From positions 62,172 to 126,171 of the forward strand of contig NZ_AQWP01000003.1 in the NCBI RefSeq assembly GCF_000375585.1: a DNA stretch of 64,000 nucleotides, given 5' to 3'. This document shows, one piece after another, positions 9,218-17,822 of this stretch. The translations under genes were made by a program, and so were the position numbers. The notes below the pieces were generated by a model. That model was not told where the DNA came from and searched no databases. It saw nothing but the letters and a program-made list of their open reading frames with translations. The DNA is from Sinorhizobium meliloti 4H41 (GTDB taxonomy: Bacteria; Pseudomonadota; Alphaproteobacteria; Rhizobiales; Rhizobiaceae). The number at the start of each line of letters is the position of its first letter. Position 1 is the stretch's first letter.

Positions 9218-9311
9218 TCCGCCTATTCAGTGCGCTCGGGTTCCAATCAGGATCCGGCCCGCCCACCGGGCCGTCGGATGCCAGCCGGACTTCTCCGGCT
9301 GGCACTGCCGA

Positions 9312-11114
9312 TCAGGATAGATGGTGCCGTTCCTGAAGGCCATAGACCGGCGTCGATATGCCTTCGCAGCGCGCTTTCAACTGCAGCGAAAGATATTGCG
9401 AATAATGCCGCGACTGATGCAGGTTGCCACCGTGGAACCAGAGCGCCTCCTGCTGCGTCGGCTTCCACATGTTGCGCTGCTCGCCCTCCCATGGACCCGG
9501 GTCTTTCGGCGTATCGGAGCCGAGGCCCCACACCTTGCCGACCTTGTCGGCGACCTCCTTCGAGATGAGGTCCGCTGCCCAGCCGTTCATCGAACCGTAG
9601 CCTGTGGCGTAGACGACGAGTTCGGCCGGGAGCACGGTGCCGTCCTTCAGCACCACGGCATCCTCGGTCAGGTGGCTGACGTCGGAACCGGACTTCAGTT
9701 TGATGCTGCCGTCGATGACGAGGTCGCAGGCGCCGACGTCGATATAATAGCCGGAGCCTCGGCGCAGATATTTCATGAACAGGCCGGAGCCGTCAGCGCC
9801 CCAGTCGAGCATGAAGCCAGCCTTTTCGAGATCGGCATAGAACCTGGCGTCCCGCTCGCGCATTTTCTCGTAAAGCGGAATCTGGAACTCGTGCATGATT
9901 CGGTAGGGCAGCGAAGCGAAGATCAGGTCGGCCTTGCGCGTCGTCACGCCCGCGGCAAGCGCCCGCTCGGAATAAAGATCGCCGAGGCCGATCTCCATCA
10001 GCGTGTCCGATCTGACGATGTGGGTCGACGATCGCTGCACCATGGTCACATCGGCGCCGCCCTCCCAAAGTGCGGCGCAGATATCATGCGCGGAATTGTT
10101 GGAGCCGATGACGACCACCTTCTTGCCGCGATAGGCGTCCGGACCGGGATGCTGCGACGAATGTTGCTGCTCGCCCTTGAATATGTCCTGGCCTTCGAGC
10201 TTCGGCACGTTCGGCTTGCCGGACATGCCGGTTGCGAGAACGAGCTGCTTCGGCCTGAGGACGACCTCCTCGCCATTGCGCTCGACGACCACCGTCCATT
10301 CCTTGGTCGCTTCGTCGTATCGCGCCGACTTGCAGGTTGTGGAACTCCAATAATTGAGTTCCATCACCCTGGTATACATCTCCAGCCAGTCGCCGATCTT
10401 GTCCTTCGGCGCAAAGACCGGCCAGTTTTCGGGGAAGGGGATATAGGGCAGATGGTCGTACCAGACCGGATCGTGCAGGCAGAGCGACTTGTAGCGCTTG
10501 CGCCAGCTGTCGCCCGGTCGTTCGTTCTTCTCGATGATGATCGTCGGCACGCCGAGCTGCCGCAAGCGCGCGCCGAGCGCGATCCCGCCCTGGCCGCCGC
10601 CGATGATGACGGCATAGGGCTGCATCGTGTAGCCAAGTTCGGCTGCTTCCGCTTCGCGCTTTTCCTTCCAGGTCCTGCGGTTCGGGTCATGACCGTGTTC
10701 GGCGCCGAGCGGCCGCCTGAGCCCCTTCGGCTCCTCGTGCCCCTTGAGCTCCGTCATCGTCGTCAGGAGCGTCCAGATCAGTCCGTTCTTGAGGCGGATA
10801 TGGCCGTGGCCGCGCGCCACCTCGGTCTCGAACTCGAACCACCCTTCGGTGACGCCGTCGCCGGCGCTTGCCGGTTCGTTCTCGTCCTGGCGCAGGCGCG
10901 CCGGCTTGATCGCCGCGAGCTGCGTCGTCAGCAGGTCGCGGATCTGGTCCTGCCCCTCCATCGTTTTGAGATTCCAGGTGAAGGCAACGAGGTCGCGCCA
11001 ATAGCAGTCGGCTTGAAACAGATTGACGGCCGTATCGATGTCGCCCTGCTCGAGGGCTTTTCCGAGTTTGGCAAGCGCGGTATCGATGCGGGTGCCGGGA
11101 CTTTCTTCAAGCAT
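9312..11114 (-). CDS. Flavin-containing monooxygenase with N-terminal NTF2-like domain
   Basis: A 600-residue protein. Residues about 1-150 look like an NTF2/SnoaL-like cone domain (NLFQADCYWRDLVAFTWNLK). The rest is a class B flavoprotein monooxygenase: FAD-binding VIIGGGQGGIALGARL near 169-184, NADPH-binding VVVIGSNNSAHDI near 335, and an ATGYGSMNG motif near the C-terminus. The QHSSQHPGPDAYRG stretch is a variant of the FMO/BVMO fingerprint. Such enzymes oxygenate carbonyl, nitrogen or sulfur compounds with NADPH and O2. The ATG at 11114 follows GAGGAGG. A sigma-54 promoter sits 80 bases upstream and a sigma-54 activator gene follows, so expression should be inducible by a substrate sensed by that activator. 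Substrate not identifiable. Confidence 0.9.
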   Translation of the reverse strand: MLEESPGTRIDTALAKLGKALEQGDIDTAVNLFQADCYWRDLVAFTWNLKTMEGQDQIRDLLTTQLAAIKPARLRQDENEPASAGDGVTEGWFEFETEVARGHGHIRLKNGLIWTLLTTMTELKGHEEPKGLRRPLGAEHGHDPNRRTWKEKREAEAAELGYTMQPYAVIIGGGQGGIALGARLRQLGVPTIIIEKNERPGDSWRKRYKSLCLHDPVWYDHLPYIPFPENWPVFAPKDKIGDWLEMYTRVMELNYWSSTTCKSARYDEATKEWTVVVERNGEEVVLRPKQLVLATGMSGKPNVPKLEGQDIFKGEQQHSSQHPGPDAYRGKKVVVIGSNNSAHDICAALWEGGADVTMVQRSSTHIVRSDTLMEIGLGDLYSERALAAGVTTRKADLIFASLPYRIMHEFQIPLYEKMRERDARFYADLEKAGFMLDWGADGSGLFMKYLRRGSGYYIDVGACDLVIDGSIKLKSGSDVSHLTEDAVVLKDGTVLPAELVVYATGYGSMNGWAADLISKEVADKVGKVWGLGSDTPKDPGPWEGEQRNMWKPTQQEALWFHGGNLHQSRHYSQYLSLQLKARCEGISTPVYGLQERHHLS

Positions 11115-11192
11115 GGGTATCCTCCTCTTCGCTTGGATAACACACGGGCGGCTCCTCAACCGCCCGCAGACGCCAATCGTCGAACCACCTTC

Positions 11193-11209
11193 TGCAATGA
11201 CCGTGCCAG
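11193..11209 (-). promoter_or_regulatory. Sigma-54 (RpoN) -24/-12 promoter
   Basis: On the minus strand the bases CTGGCACGGTCATTGCA fit the RpoN consensus TGGCAC, five bases, TTGCA exactly. It lies about 80 bases upstream of the monooxygenase ATG and next to a gene for a sigma-54 activator, which makes a chance match unlikely. Confidence 0.88.
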
Positions 11210-11252
11210 GGCAGAAAACCACGTATTTTCAAGGAGCAGAGAGCATGGAGGT

Positions 11253-11344
11253 GTCGCATGAAGCGACGCGACTGCAACATGTGTGGCGCCGCGCCTGTTG
11301 CACGGCAGCCACCGGGATTACGCGTCCCAACGGATTTACGCGTC
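11253..11344. promoter_or_regulatory. Upstream activator region with inverted and direct repeats
   Basis: This stretch upstream of the sigma-54 promoter has three symmetric elements: GTCGC/GCGAC arms at 11253-11267, TGCAACA (11273-11279) facing TGTTGCA (11296-11302), and a direct repeat TTACGCGTC at 11318-11326 and 11336-11344 with an 18-base period. The distance of 50-150 bases upstream is normal for enhancer sites of sigma-54 activators. Which element is bound is unknown. The 305-base gap 11115-11419 holds no gene I can support. Confidence 0.55.
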
Positions 11345-11419
11345 GAGGACTGGCGGTAAGGTGTAAACGCCTCTGGCCGGCAGGCCAGGGGGTATCCCGG
11401 CTGCAGGGGGCGCCGCGCC

Positions 11420-13303
11420 TCAATGGCGGTGTCGCTTGAGGCGGTAGCGCTTGATCTGCCGGTGCACCGTCGAGCGATCGAGCCCCAGCCGGCGGGCAGC
11501 CTCGGAAATGTTCCAGTCGCAAGCGGCGAGCGTCAGGCTCAAGGCAGCGCTCGCCTCGCTTCCGCCGACAGTGTCCGCATTCGCCAGGAGGTGGTCCGGC
11601 AGGTCGCCGGGCTCCACGACGCCGTTCTCGGCAAGTGCCGCGGCGACGGCGATGACGTTGTCGAGTTCGCGGATGTTTCCCGGCCAATCATGAGCCTTGA
11701 GCGCAGCCAGGGCCGCCGCGGACAATATCAATTCGCCGTCACTGTGCCGCTTCAGGAGCCGCTCCAGCACCCAGTCGAAGTCCGGTCTGTCCCTGAGGGC
11801 CGGGAGCGAGAGGGTAGCGGCATTGAGCCGGTAATACAGATCCTCGCGGAATGCTCCTTGCGAGACGAGCGTCTTCAGCGACCGATGCGACGCCGAGACA
11901 ACCCGGATACGCACCTTCCGCGGCGCCGTCCCGCCCACCGGCAGCACCTCGCCTTCGGCAAGCACGCGCAACAGCCGGCTTTGCAGGGAAAGCGGCATGT
12001 CGCCGATTTCGTCGAGGAAGAGCGTTCCGCCGTCCGCCTGCTCGATCAGGCCCTTGCGGCCCTTGGCCGAAGCACCGGTGAAAGCTCCCGGCAAGTAGCC
12101 GAAAAGCTCGCTTTCGATCAGCTGCTCCGGAATCGCGGCACAATTGATGGCGACGAACTGGCCCTTGAGACCGCTGCCCTCGTGGATGGCGCGCGCGAGA
12201 TGTTCCTTGCCCGTCCCGGTCTCGCCCTGAATGAGGATCGGCAATCGCGTCCGTGCAAGCTTTGCCGCCTTTGCCTGGAGCGCCGCGATCACGGGCGCTT
12301 CGCCGCCGAGCCGCCGCAAGGCCGGTGGAATCTGTTCGTGCGAAGCGAGCGGTGCGCGGACCTTCGAGTGCGGCTCGATCGCATGGGCGAAGAGCGCATT
12401 TCCGTCCCGGGCAAAGACGAGCCGCTCCTGGGTCGGACGCCGGCGGGTAAGGTCGGACAGATCATCGATCTCGATGTCCAAGAAGCGCGACACCGGCTCG
12501 CCGATCAGTTGCCGTGGATCGCGCCAGTCGAGGCCCGTCGAGCGCGCTAGGATTTTCGCCCCAGCATGGGTCATGCCGGCGATCCGGCCAAGACCGTCGA
12601 TCGAGATCGCCGCCTCCGGATCGACGTCGAGGAATTCGGGAGAGCGCGAGAACCGCAGGACCCATTGGTTGCGCGCCTGCGCCATGAGATTGGCAAGCTC
12701 GATGCGCCTTACGGTCGCCGTCACCAGATGCAGTGCAAGATTCTGGCTCGCCTTTAGGATTGGCGAACTCAGAAGCGAGATGTCGAGGACGGCGGAGAGT
12801 TCGCCCTGGATGTCGTAGATCGGCGCGGCCGTGCAGGAGAGCGGCGTGTGGGTGTTGTCGAAATGGTCGGTCTGGTGGATCGTCAGCGCCTCTCCCGTTT
12901 CCAGGCACGCGCCCACCGCACAGGTCCCGGCGCGCCATTCGGACCACTCCGAACCCAAATAGAGCCCCGCCTTGCGCAGGCTGTTGCCGAAGAGGGGATC
13001 GCCGAGGAACTCGACCGTCACGCCTTCGCGGTCGGAAAGCAGCAGCACGTAGTTCTGCCCCGCCACCTGGCGGAACAGGTTTTCGAGCCCCGAACGGGCG
13101 ATGGCGATCAGATCCTCCGATTGCTGGCGGTGTTCCCTAAGTCGCGTTTCCGGGACGATATAGGCTTCACAACTCTGCGCCGGATCGAGCCGGTGATGCT
13201 CCAGGCAGCGCAGCCACGATTTCACGACCGTCTCGTCGCGGCGCACGGGAAGACCACGGCTGACGCGTTCGATTTCGCGGATATGCTCGGAATGTGAAAC
13301 CAT
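11420..13303 (-). CDS. Sigma-54-dependent transcriptional activator, AcoR type
   Basis: A 627-residue activator with an N-terminal GAF-type sensor domain (YVLLLSDREGVTVEFLG to SAVLDIS, about residues 75-190), a central AAA+ domain with Walker A GETGTGKE, the sigma-54 contact motif GAFTGA and Walker B GGTLFLDEIGDM, and a C-terminal Fis-type helix-turn-helix (NISEAARRLGLDRSTVHRQI). AcoR-type proteins sense small organic molecules and activate adjacent operons. The ATG at 13303 follows GGGAGG. It lies upstream of the monooxygenase on the same strand, and its likely target is the promoter at 11193-11209. Confidence 0.93.
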   Translation of the reverse strand: MVSHSEHIREIERVSRGLPVRRDETVVKSWLRCLEHHRLDPAQSCEAYIVPETRLREHRQQSEDLIAIARSGLENLFRQVAGQNYVLLLSDREGVTVEFLGDPLFGNSLRKAGLYLGSEWSEWRAGTCAVGACLETGEALTIHQTDHFDNTHTPLSCTAAPIYDIQGELSAVLDISLLSSPILKASQNLALHLVTATVRRIELANLMAQARNQWVLRFSRSPEFLDVDPEAAISIDGLGRIAGMTHAGAKILARSTGLDWRDPRQLIGEPVSRFLDIEIDDLSDLTRRRPTQERLVFARDGNALFAHAIEPHSKVRAPLASHEQIPPALRRLGGEAPVIAALQAKAAKLARTRLPILIQGETGTGKEHLARAIHEGSGLKGQFVAINCAAIPEQLIESELFGYLPGAFTGASAKGRKGLIEQADGGTLFLDEIGDMPLSLQSRLLRVLAEGEVLPVGGTAPRKVRIRVVSASHRSLKTLVSQGAFREDLYYRLNAATLSLPALRDRPDFDWVLERLLKRHSDGELILSAAALAALKAHDWPGNIRELDNVIAVAAALAENGVVEPGDLPDHLLANADTVGGSEASAALSLTLAACDWNISEAARRLGLDRSTVHRQIKRYRLKRHRH

Positions 13304-13390
13304 CGCCGCCTCCCAACGGACCGCGCTTGCTCCTCCGGCAGAGTGTGCGCATGACAGGTCCGAAAGTAAAGGAAGCGGCGGCTCGATGCA

Positions 13391-14611
13391 CTACCGATGA
13401 AGTTGTCGTTCCGCCGTGGGAGGCCCCCCCTCGAGCAGGCGATCCACGATCATGCGGCCGATCGGAATTGCGGAGGTAGCAGCCGGCGATGGCGCGTTGC
13501 AGACGTGGAGCATCCTTTCGGTCTGTTTGAAGAGGAAGTCATGGACGAGGCTGCCGTCGGCCATGACCGCCTGCGCCCGGATGCCCGCCTGCGGGACCGC
13601 GAGATCGTCTATCGTGAGCGAGGGGCAGTATTTGCGGCACTCCCGCAGATAGCGGAACCGCGATGCCGAATTGGCGAATTCCGCGATCGCTGAACGCCAA
13701 TTCTTCGCCGCCATTTTCCAGAAGCCGGGAAACGCCGCCATGTTCGCTACATCGGCCGCTTTGAAGCTGCCCTTTGGGTAGCCCTCGCGGGCAAAGCCCA
13801 GCACCGCATTGGGGCCGACGGTCATGCCTCCGCCGATCGTCCGGGTCAGGTGAATTCCCAGGAAAGGAAGGTTCGGGTCGGGAATGGGGTAGATGAGGCG
13901 CCGGGTCACGCCGGCCTTCGACGGCGGCAACACGTAATATTCGCCCCGGAACGGAACGATGCGGTGGTCAATGCTGAGCCCGGCCATCAAGGCGATGCGG
14001 TCGGACTGCAGGCCGGCGCAGGCGATCAGCTTGCGCGCTTCGATGCGGCCGGATGCACTTGCGATCCGCACGCCGCCATCCTCTTCGGCAATGGCAGTGG
14101 CCTCGATCCCGCGCCGGATGTCGCCGCCCCGGGTTTCGATGCGCTCGGCCATCGCCCGGCAAACGGCCGAATAATCGACAATCCCCGTCGTATGGACGAG
14201 AAGCGCACCGAGGCCGGCGATGTTAGGCTCGTCCGATCGCAGCTGCGACTTCGACAGGCGAGAGTATTCGATCCCATTCTGCTGTGCTCTTTCTTCCAGG
14301 CTCTCCATGCGCTCGATCTCGGCAGCGTTCGTCGCGACCAGCAATTTGCCGCAGGTTTCGAACGATATGCCGTTCCCGGTGCAGAACTCTTTGGTCGCCT
14401 CCGCTCCTTCACGGCACAGCTTCGCTTTCAGGGACCCCGGTGCATAGTAAATTCCGGCGTGAATCACGCCGCTGTTGTGGCCCGTCTGATGGCGCGCAAG
14501 CTCCCTCTCCTTTTCCAGAAGCACGATGTTGGCGCCCGGCACCCGTTCCTGCAGCGCCATTGCGGTCGCAAGGCCGACGATGCCGCCTCCGATGATGCAA
14601 TATTCGTACAA
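13391..14611 (-). CDS. lhgO: L-2-hydroxyglutarate oxidase
   Basis: A 406-residue FAD-dependent oxidase of the LhgO family, which oxidises L-2-hydroxyglutarate to 2-oxoglutarate. Visible are the FAD-binding CIIGGGIVGLATAMAL at the N-terminus, LEKERELARHQTGHNSGVIH, and the C-terminal segment VHDFLFKQTERMLHVCNAPSPAAT that closes the flavin site. I chose the TTG at 14611 with AGAGGGG seven bases upstream; an in-frame ATG at 14662 would add 17 non-conserved residues. It stands alone between the activator and the LLM oxidoreductase, so its regulation is not evident. Confidence 0.88.
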   Translation of the reverse strand: MYEYCIIGGGIVGLATAMALQERVPGANIVLLEKERELARHQTGHNSGVIHAGIYYAPGSLKAKLCREGAEATKEFCTGNGISFETCGKLLVATNAAEIERMESLEERAQQNGIEYSRLSKSQLRSDEPNIAGLGALLVHTTGIVDYSAVCRAMAERIETRGGDIRRGIEATAIAEEDGGVRIASASGRIEARKLIACAGLQSDRIALMAGLSIDHRIVPFRGEYYVLPPSKAGVTRRLIYPIPDPNLPFLGIHLTRTIGGGMTVGPNAVLGFAREGYPKGSFKAADVANMAAFPGFWKMAAKNWRSAIAEFANSASRFRYLRECRKYCPSLTIDDLAVPQAGIRAQAVMADGSLVHDFLFKQTERMLHVCNAPSPAATSAIPIGRMIVDRLLEGGPPTAERQLHR

Positions 14612-14717
14612 GCCGCAACCCCTCTTGCCCCCGGTCCTGCCGGCATTGGGAAGATAATGCACCGGACGTCAAGGTGGAAACCGGCGAGGTGGCTGTCGTC
14701 GCTTACTCGGTTGCCGA

Positions 14718-15689
14718 TCAGGAAGCGCGCACGCGCGGCAGCACCGTGCCCCCGAAGACCTCGATGAATTCGAGCTGATTGCGCCCGACATTGTGGAGAT
14801 AGATTTCGTCGAAGCCTGCCGCGACATCCTCTTCGATCCAGGCAAGGTGCCGCCCCGGATCGGAAGAAATCCGGACATAGGCGTCGAGGTCCTCCGGGCG
14901 GACGCCGCTCGTCGCCGTTTCTATGTCGCCCGGCGTCCTCAGGGTTTCCGATTGAAAGGCGCTGAGCGCATTGCTCCGCCACTGGTCGAAGGCGTTCCGT
15001 CGCGCCTCCTCGTCGCTTCGGGCATAGGAGACATGAACCTGAAGGCAGAGTGGCTTGCCGTCGCCGCCGCCGCGCTTGAACGCGTCGGCTATCGCCGCGA
15101 GCTTTTCCGGCGACTGATTGACCGTTATGAGACCGTCCGCCCATTCGCCGGCACCTTCCGCCGTTTCCGGCGTCAACGCCGCGGCAATCAGCGCAGGCGG
15201 ACATTCGGGAAGCGTGTAAAGCCGGGCCTCGGAGACGGCAATGGGCGCGTCCCTCGTCACCGTTCGGCCGGCAAAAAGCTCGCGTATAACGTCAACCGCC
15301 TCGCGCAGCCTGGCGTTTCGTTCCGCCTTTCCCGGCCAGGCTCCGCCGACGACATGCTCGTTCAGCGCCTCGCCAGTGCCGAGCGCAAGCCAGGCAAGGC
15401 GGCGCGGAAACATCTGCGCAAGGGTTGCGGCGGCCTGGGCCGTTATCGCCGGGTGATAGCGCCAGCCGCAAGGTACCGTGACGAGACCGAAGCTCCGCTC
15501 GGTTGCCTGGAGGGCGGCGCCGAGCCACGCCCAGGCAAAGCCGCTTTGCCCCTGGCGTTCGCTCCAGGGCGCCAGATGGTCGGACGACATGGTGCAATCG
15601 AAGCCTGCCTGTTCTGCCGCCCGCGCCCAGTTCAGCAGGTCGAGCGGGGTGAACTGCTCATGCGATGCGTGATAGCCGATCCTCGCCAT
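14718..15689 (-). CDS. LLM-class flavin-dependent oxidoreductase
   Basis: A 323-residue TIM-barrel oxidoreductase of the luciferase-like monooxygenase class. The N-terminus MARIGYHASHEQFTP, the early SSDHLAPWSERQGQSGFAW and LALGTGEALNEHV are typical of the F420-dependent glucose-6-phosphate-dehydrogenase-like branch, though rhizobial members may use FMN. It begins one base after the stop of the GH13 gene and is the last gene of the operon starting at 19428. The role is unknown; the operon setting suggests a stress-induced redox step on a sugar-like compound (inference). Confidence 0.82.
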   Translation of the reverse strand: MARIGYHASHEQFTPLDLLNWARAAEQAGFDCTMSSDHLAPWSERQGQSGFAWAWLGAALQATERSFGLVTVPCGWRYHPAITAQAAATLAQMFPRRLAWLALGTGEALNEHVVGGAWPGKAERNARLREAVDVIRELFAGRTVTRDAPIAVSEARLYTLPECPPALIAAALTPETAEGAGEWADGLITVNQSPEKLAAIADAFKRGGGDGKPLCLQVHVSYARSDEEARRNAFDQWRSNALSAFQSETLRTPGDIETATSGVRPEDLDAYVRISSDPGRHLAWIEEDVAAGFDEIYLHNVGRNQLEFIEVFGGTVLPRVRAS

Positions 15690-15690
15690 C

Positions 15691-17325
15691 TCAATCCTTC
15701 CTTCCCGAATGAAGCCACACGTAGCCGAAGGGACCCAGCCCTATCGCCAGACGCTGCCCGGAAAGCTCAACCTCACGTTCGCCGAGAATATCATTGAGCC
15801 TGGCGTCGATTGCGCCGGGCAGTTCGAGCTCCGCCCGCCGCTTGGCGTCCGAAAGATTGTGCAACACGACGAACAATTCGGTGCCGTCGGAATAGGCCAC
15901 TGCGAACAGCGCCGGGTCTCCGGTGTGCAGCATGACCGGGCGTCCCCGGTTGAAGAGCTCGTGCCGGCGCCGCGCCAGGATCATCGCCCGCACGCGGTTC
16001 AGAAGCGACCCCGGATCGTCACGCTGAGCTTCGACATTGACCCGCTTGAAGGAGAATGGGCCATCTGTCACCGGCGGCTGGACGAGTTTGCCGCGCTGGG
16101 CCGTGGAGAAGCCTGCATTGGTACCCGCATTCCACTGCATGGGCACGCGAACCGGCTCGCGGCCGGGACGTGAAAGGTCCTCGCCGAGACCGATCTCGTC
16201 GCCGTAGAGAACGAGCGGCACGCCCGGCGAAGACAAAAGCAGACTGAAGGCGAGTTCCATTCTCGCCCGGTTTCCGTCCAGCATAGGCGCAAGGCGGCGC
16301 CTGATGCCGCGTCCGTAGATCCGCATCTGTTCATCCGGGGCGAAGACCGCAAAGGTTTCTTCCCGAATGTCTTCCGGCAGGCGATCGAGGTTCAGTTCGT
16401 CGAGATTGCGCAGGAAGTTCGCCCAGCCGCAATGGGGAGGCGGCTCCGGCATGATCGAAAGCGCCTGGCCGATGAGGTCGGCCTTCTGCCGCGCGAGGCT
16501 CGCGGCGAAGGCCCCGCACAGCACGAAGTTGAACAGGAGGTCGAGCTTTCCCTCGCCGAAATAGGAGCGCAGCTCTTCCGGCGCCAGGTCAGCTTCGCCG
16601 AGCAAAAGACCGTCCGGGCGCCGGCCGTCGATCAGCGCGCGCATTTCCCTGAGAAAGCCCTGGGGGTCTCTGGGGTCAGCGTGTTCTATGCCGGTTTCGC
16701 CGATCACGAATGGCGCGGCATCCACCCGAAATCCGTCGACGCCCAATGTCAGCCAGTAGTCCACCACCCGCAGCAACTCGTCGCGCACCGCCGGGTTGGC
16801 GATGTTCAGGTCCGGCTGGAAATGGCGGAACTTGTGGAAGTAATAGGCCTGGGCGACATCGTCAAACGTCCAGACGCTGCTTTCCTCGCCGGGAAACGCG
16901 GTCTCGTTATCCGGAGCGACCGGCGGCGGACTTTCCGACCAGACGTAATAGTCGCGAAAACGGCACCTCGCGTCGCGTCGCGCCGCCTGGAACCAGGGAT
17001 GCTCACTGGAAGTGTGGTTGGCGACGAGATCGATGACGACGCGAATGCCCTGTTCGCCGGCGGCGTGCAGGAAATCCAGGAAGTCGTTCAGCGTTCCGAG
17101 AACGGGATCGATGGAATAGTAGTCGCTGACGTCGTAGCCGTTATCGGCGAAGGGGGACCTGAAGAAGGGCGAGAGCCAGACGCAGTCGATGCCGAGATAG
17201 TGCAGATAAGGCACGCGCTCTTTCAGACCTATGAAGTCGCCGATCCCGTCGCCATTTCCGTCCGAGAATCTGCGCACATCGATTCCATAGATGACCGAGT
17301 TCGAGAACCACGGCGCCTCTTTCAT
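15691..17325 (-). CDS. GH13 alpha-amylase-family enzyme, trehalose-synthase-like
   Basis: A 544-residue glycoside hydrolase family 13 protein, close in layout to trehalose synthase/alpha-glucosidase. The barrel motifs are intact: DLVANHTS (region I), GFRVDAAP with the nucleophile Asp202, LLGEADL with the acid/base Glu244, and FLRNLDELNLD with Asp309. The C-terminal beta-domain ends around residue 540, so there is no maltokinase fusion. No signal peptide, so it acts in the cytoplasm on malto-oligosaccharides, maltose or trehalose. It overlaps the upstream transducer-like gene by ATGA and the LLM gene follows after one base. Osmoprotectant or glycogen metabolism under stress fits the promoter at 19462. 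Confidence 0.87.
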   Translation of the reverse strand: MKEAPWFSNSVIYGIDVRRFSDGNGDGIGDFIGLKERVPYLHYLGIDCVWLSPFFRSPFADNGYDVSDYYSIDPVLGTLNDFLDFLHAAGEQGIRVVIDLVANHTSSEHPWFQAARRDARCRFRDYYVWSESPPPVAPDNETAFPGEESSVWTFDDVAQAYYFHKFRHFQPDLNIANPAVRDELLRVVDYWLTLGVDGFRVDAAPFVIGETGIEHADPRDPQGFLREMRALIDGRRPDGLLLGEADLAPEELRSYFGEGKLDLLFNFVLCGAFAASLARQKADLIGQALSIMPEPPPHCGWANFLRNLDELNLDRLPEDIREETFAVFAPDEQMRIYGRGIRRRLAPMLDGNRARMELAFSLLLSSPGVPLVLYGDEIGLGEDLSRPGREPVRVPMQWNAGTNAGFSTAQRGKLVQPPVTDGPFSFKRVNVEAQRDDPGSLLNRVRAMILARRRHELFNRGRPVMLHTGDPALFAVAYSDGTELFVVLHNLSDAKRRAELELPGAIDARLNDILGEREVELSGQRLAIGLGPFGYVWLHSGRKD

Positions 17326-17717
17326 CGTCCGCTCCCTTGAAGGTTCCGCTCCGCATAGGCCGCGGTCGCGACCGCGCCGCGCGATGCTGTGCCGCTGTCG
17401 AGACGGGTAAATTGCACGACCACGGGAACATCCGCGTCGATGACTGCGCCGAAATCCTCGTCCAGCGGCAGCGCCTCGGGAAAGATCAGGTCGTTGAAGC
17501 GGACGCGGCGGACCCGCCTTGCGGCGACCTCCACCTCATAAGGTCCGACAGCCGGACGATTCGCATAATGGATATGAATGCGGAGCCTGGCCGGGCTGTC
17601 CGAGCAGTTGAGCACCGCGATCTCGTCGCGGCTCGTGAATTCGGGTTCCGGACCGTTGCTTTCAAGGGGAATATGCCCTCCGGCTATCGTCCATCGTCTC
17701 TTGCCGATCGCCTGCAT
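17322..17717 (-). CDS. Anabaena sensory rhodopsin transducer (ASRT)-like protein, copy 1
   Basis: A 131-residue soluble beta-sandwich protein of the ASRT family. The family pattern is evident: RRWTIAGGHIP, GPEPEFTSRDEIAVLN, VGPYEVEVAARRVRRVRFND, and VVVQFTRLDSG. ASRT was found as the partner of a cyanobacterial rhodopsin, but most homologues occur without one and are thought to bind small molecules, perhaps sugars. There is no rhodopsin gene in this window. Its stop overlaps the GH13 start by ATGA, linking it to carbohydrate metabolism. A second copy lies at 19051; the two differ clearly, so this is old divergence rather than a recent duplication. Confidence 0.85.
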   Translation of the reverse strand: MQAIGKRRWTIAGGHIPLESNGPEPEFTSRDEIAVLNCSDSPARLRIHIHYANRPAVGPYEVEVAARRVRRVRFNDLIFPEALPLDEDFGAVIDADVPVVVQFTRLDSGTASRGAVATAAYAERNLQGSGR

Positions 17718-17749
17718 GTATCCTCCTAGGTCACGATGTTCTCAGGTCG

Positions 17750-17822
17750 GGTCGACCTGAAGACATGAACGTGATCGATTCCGAGCGGAAAAACGCACTT
17801 CGCTTTTCCGCATCCCGCTCTA
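17750..17822 (-). repeat. Dispersed intergenic hairpin repeat, family A
   Basis: Read on the minus strand it runs GCGGGATGCGGAAAAGCG, then a GCGGAAAA/TTTTCCGC hairpin, then GAATCGATCACGTTCATG. The same arrangement occurs on the plus strand at 61372-61455. Sequences of this kind (AAAAGTGTG then CGGTTTTC inside a hairpin) are common between genes in Sinorhizobium. It separates the oxidase gene from ASRT copy 1 in an otherwise tight operon and could act as a processing site or weak terminator. Confidence 0.6.

Noticed and set aside
9321-11261. 646-residue open frame antisense to the flavin monooxygenase
   Set aside because: High GC keeps the opposite strand open; composition is Arg/His/Asp-rich with no domain, and the sense frame has clear motifs.
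11229-11687. 152-residue frame across the monooxygenase control region
   Set aside because: It runs through the upstream activator repeats and into the activator gene in the wrong frame.
15691-17325. Naming the GH13 enzyme treS
   Set aside because: GH13 subfamilies share these motifs; without a search trehalose synthase, alpha-glucosidase and sucrose-active enzymes cannot be separated.
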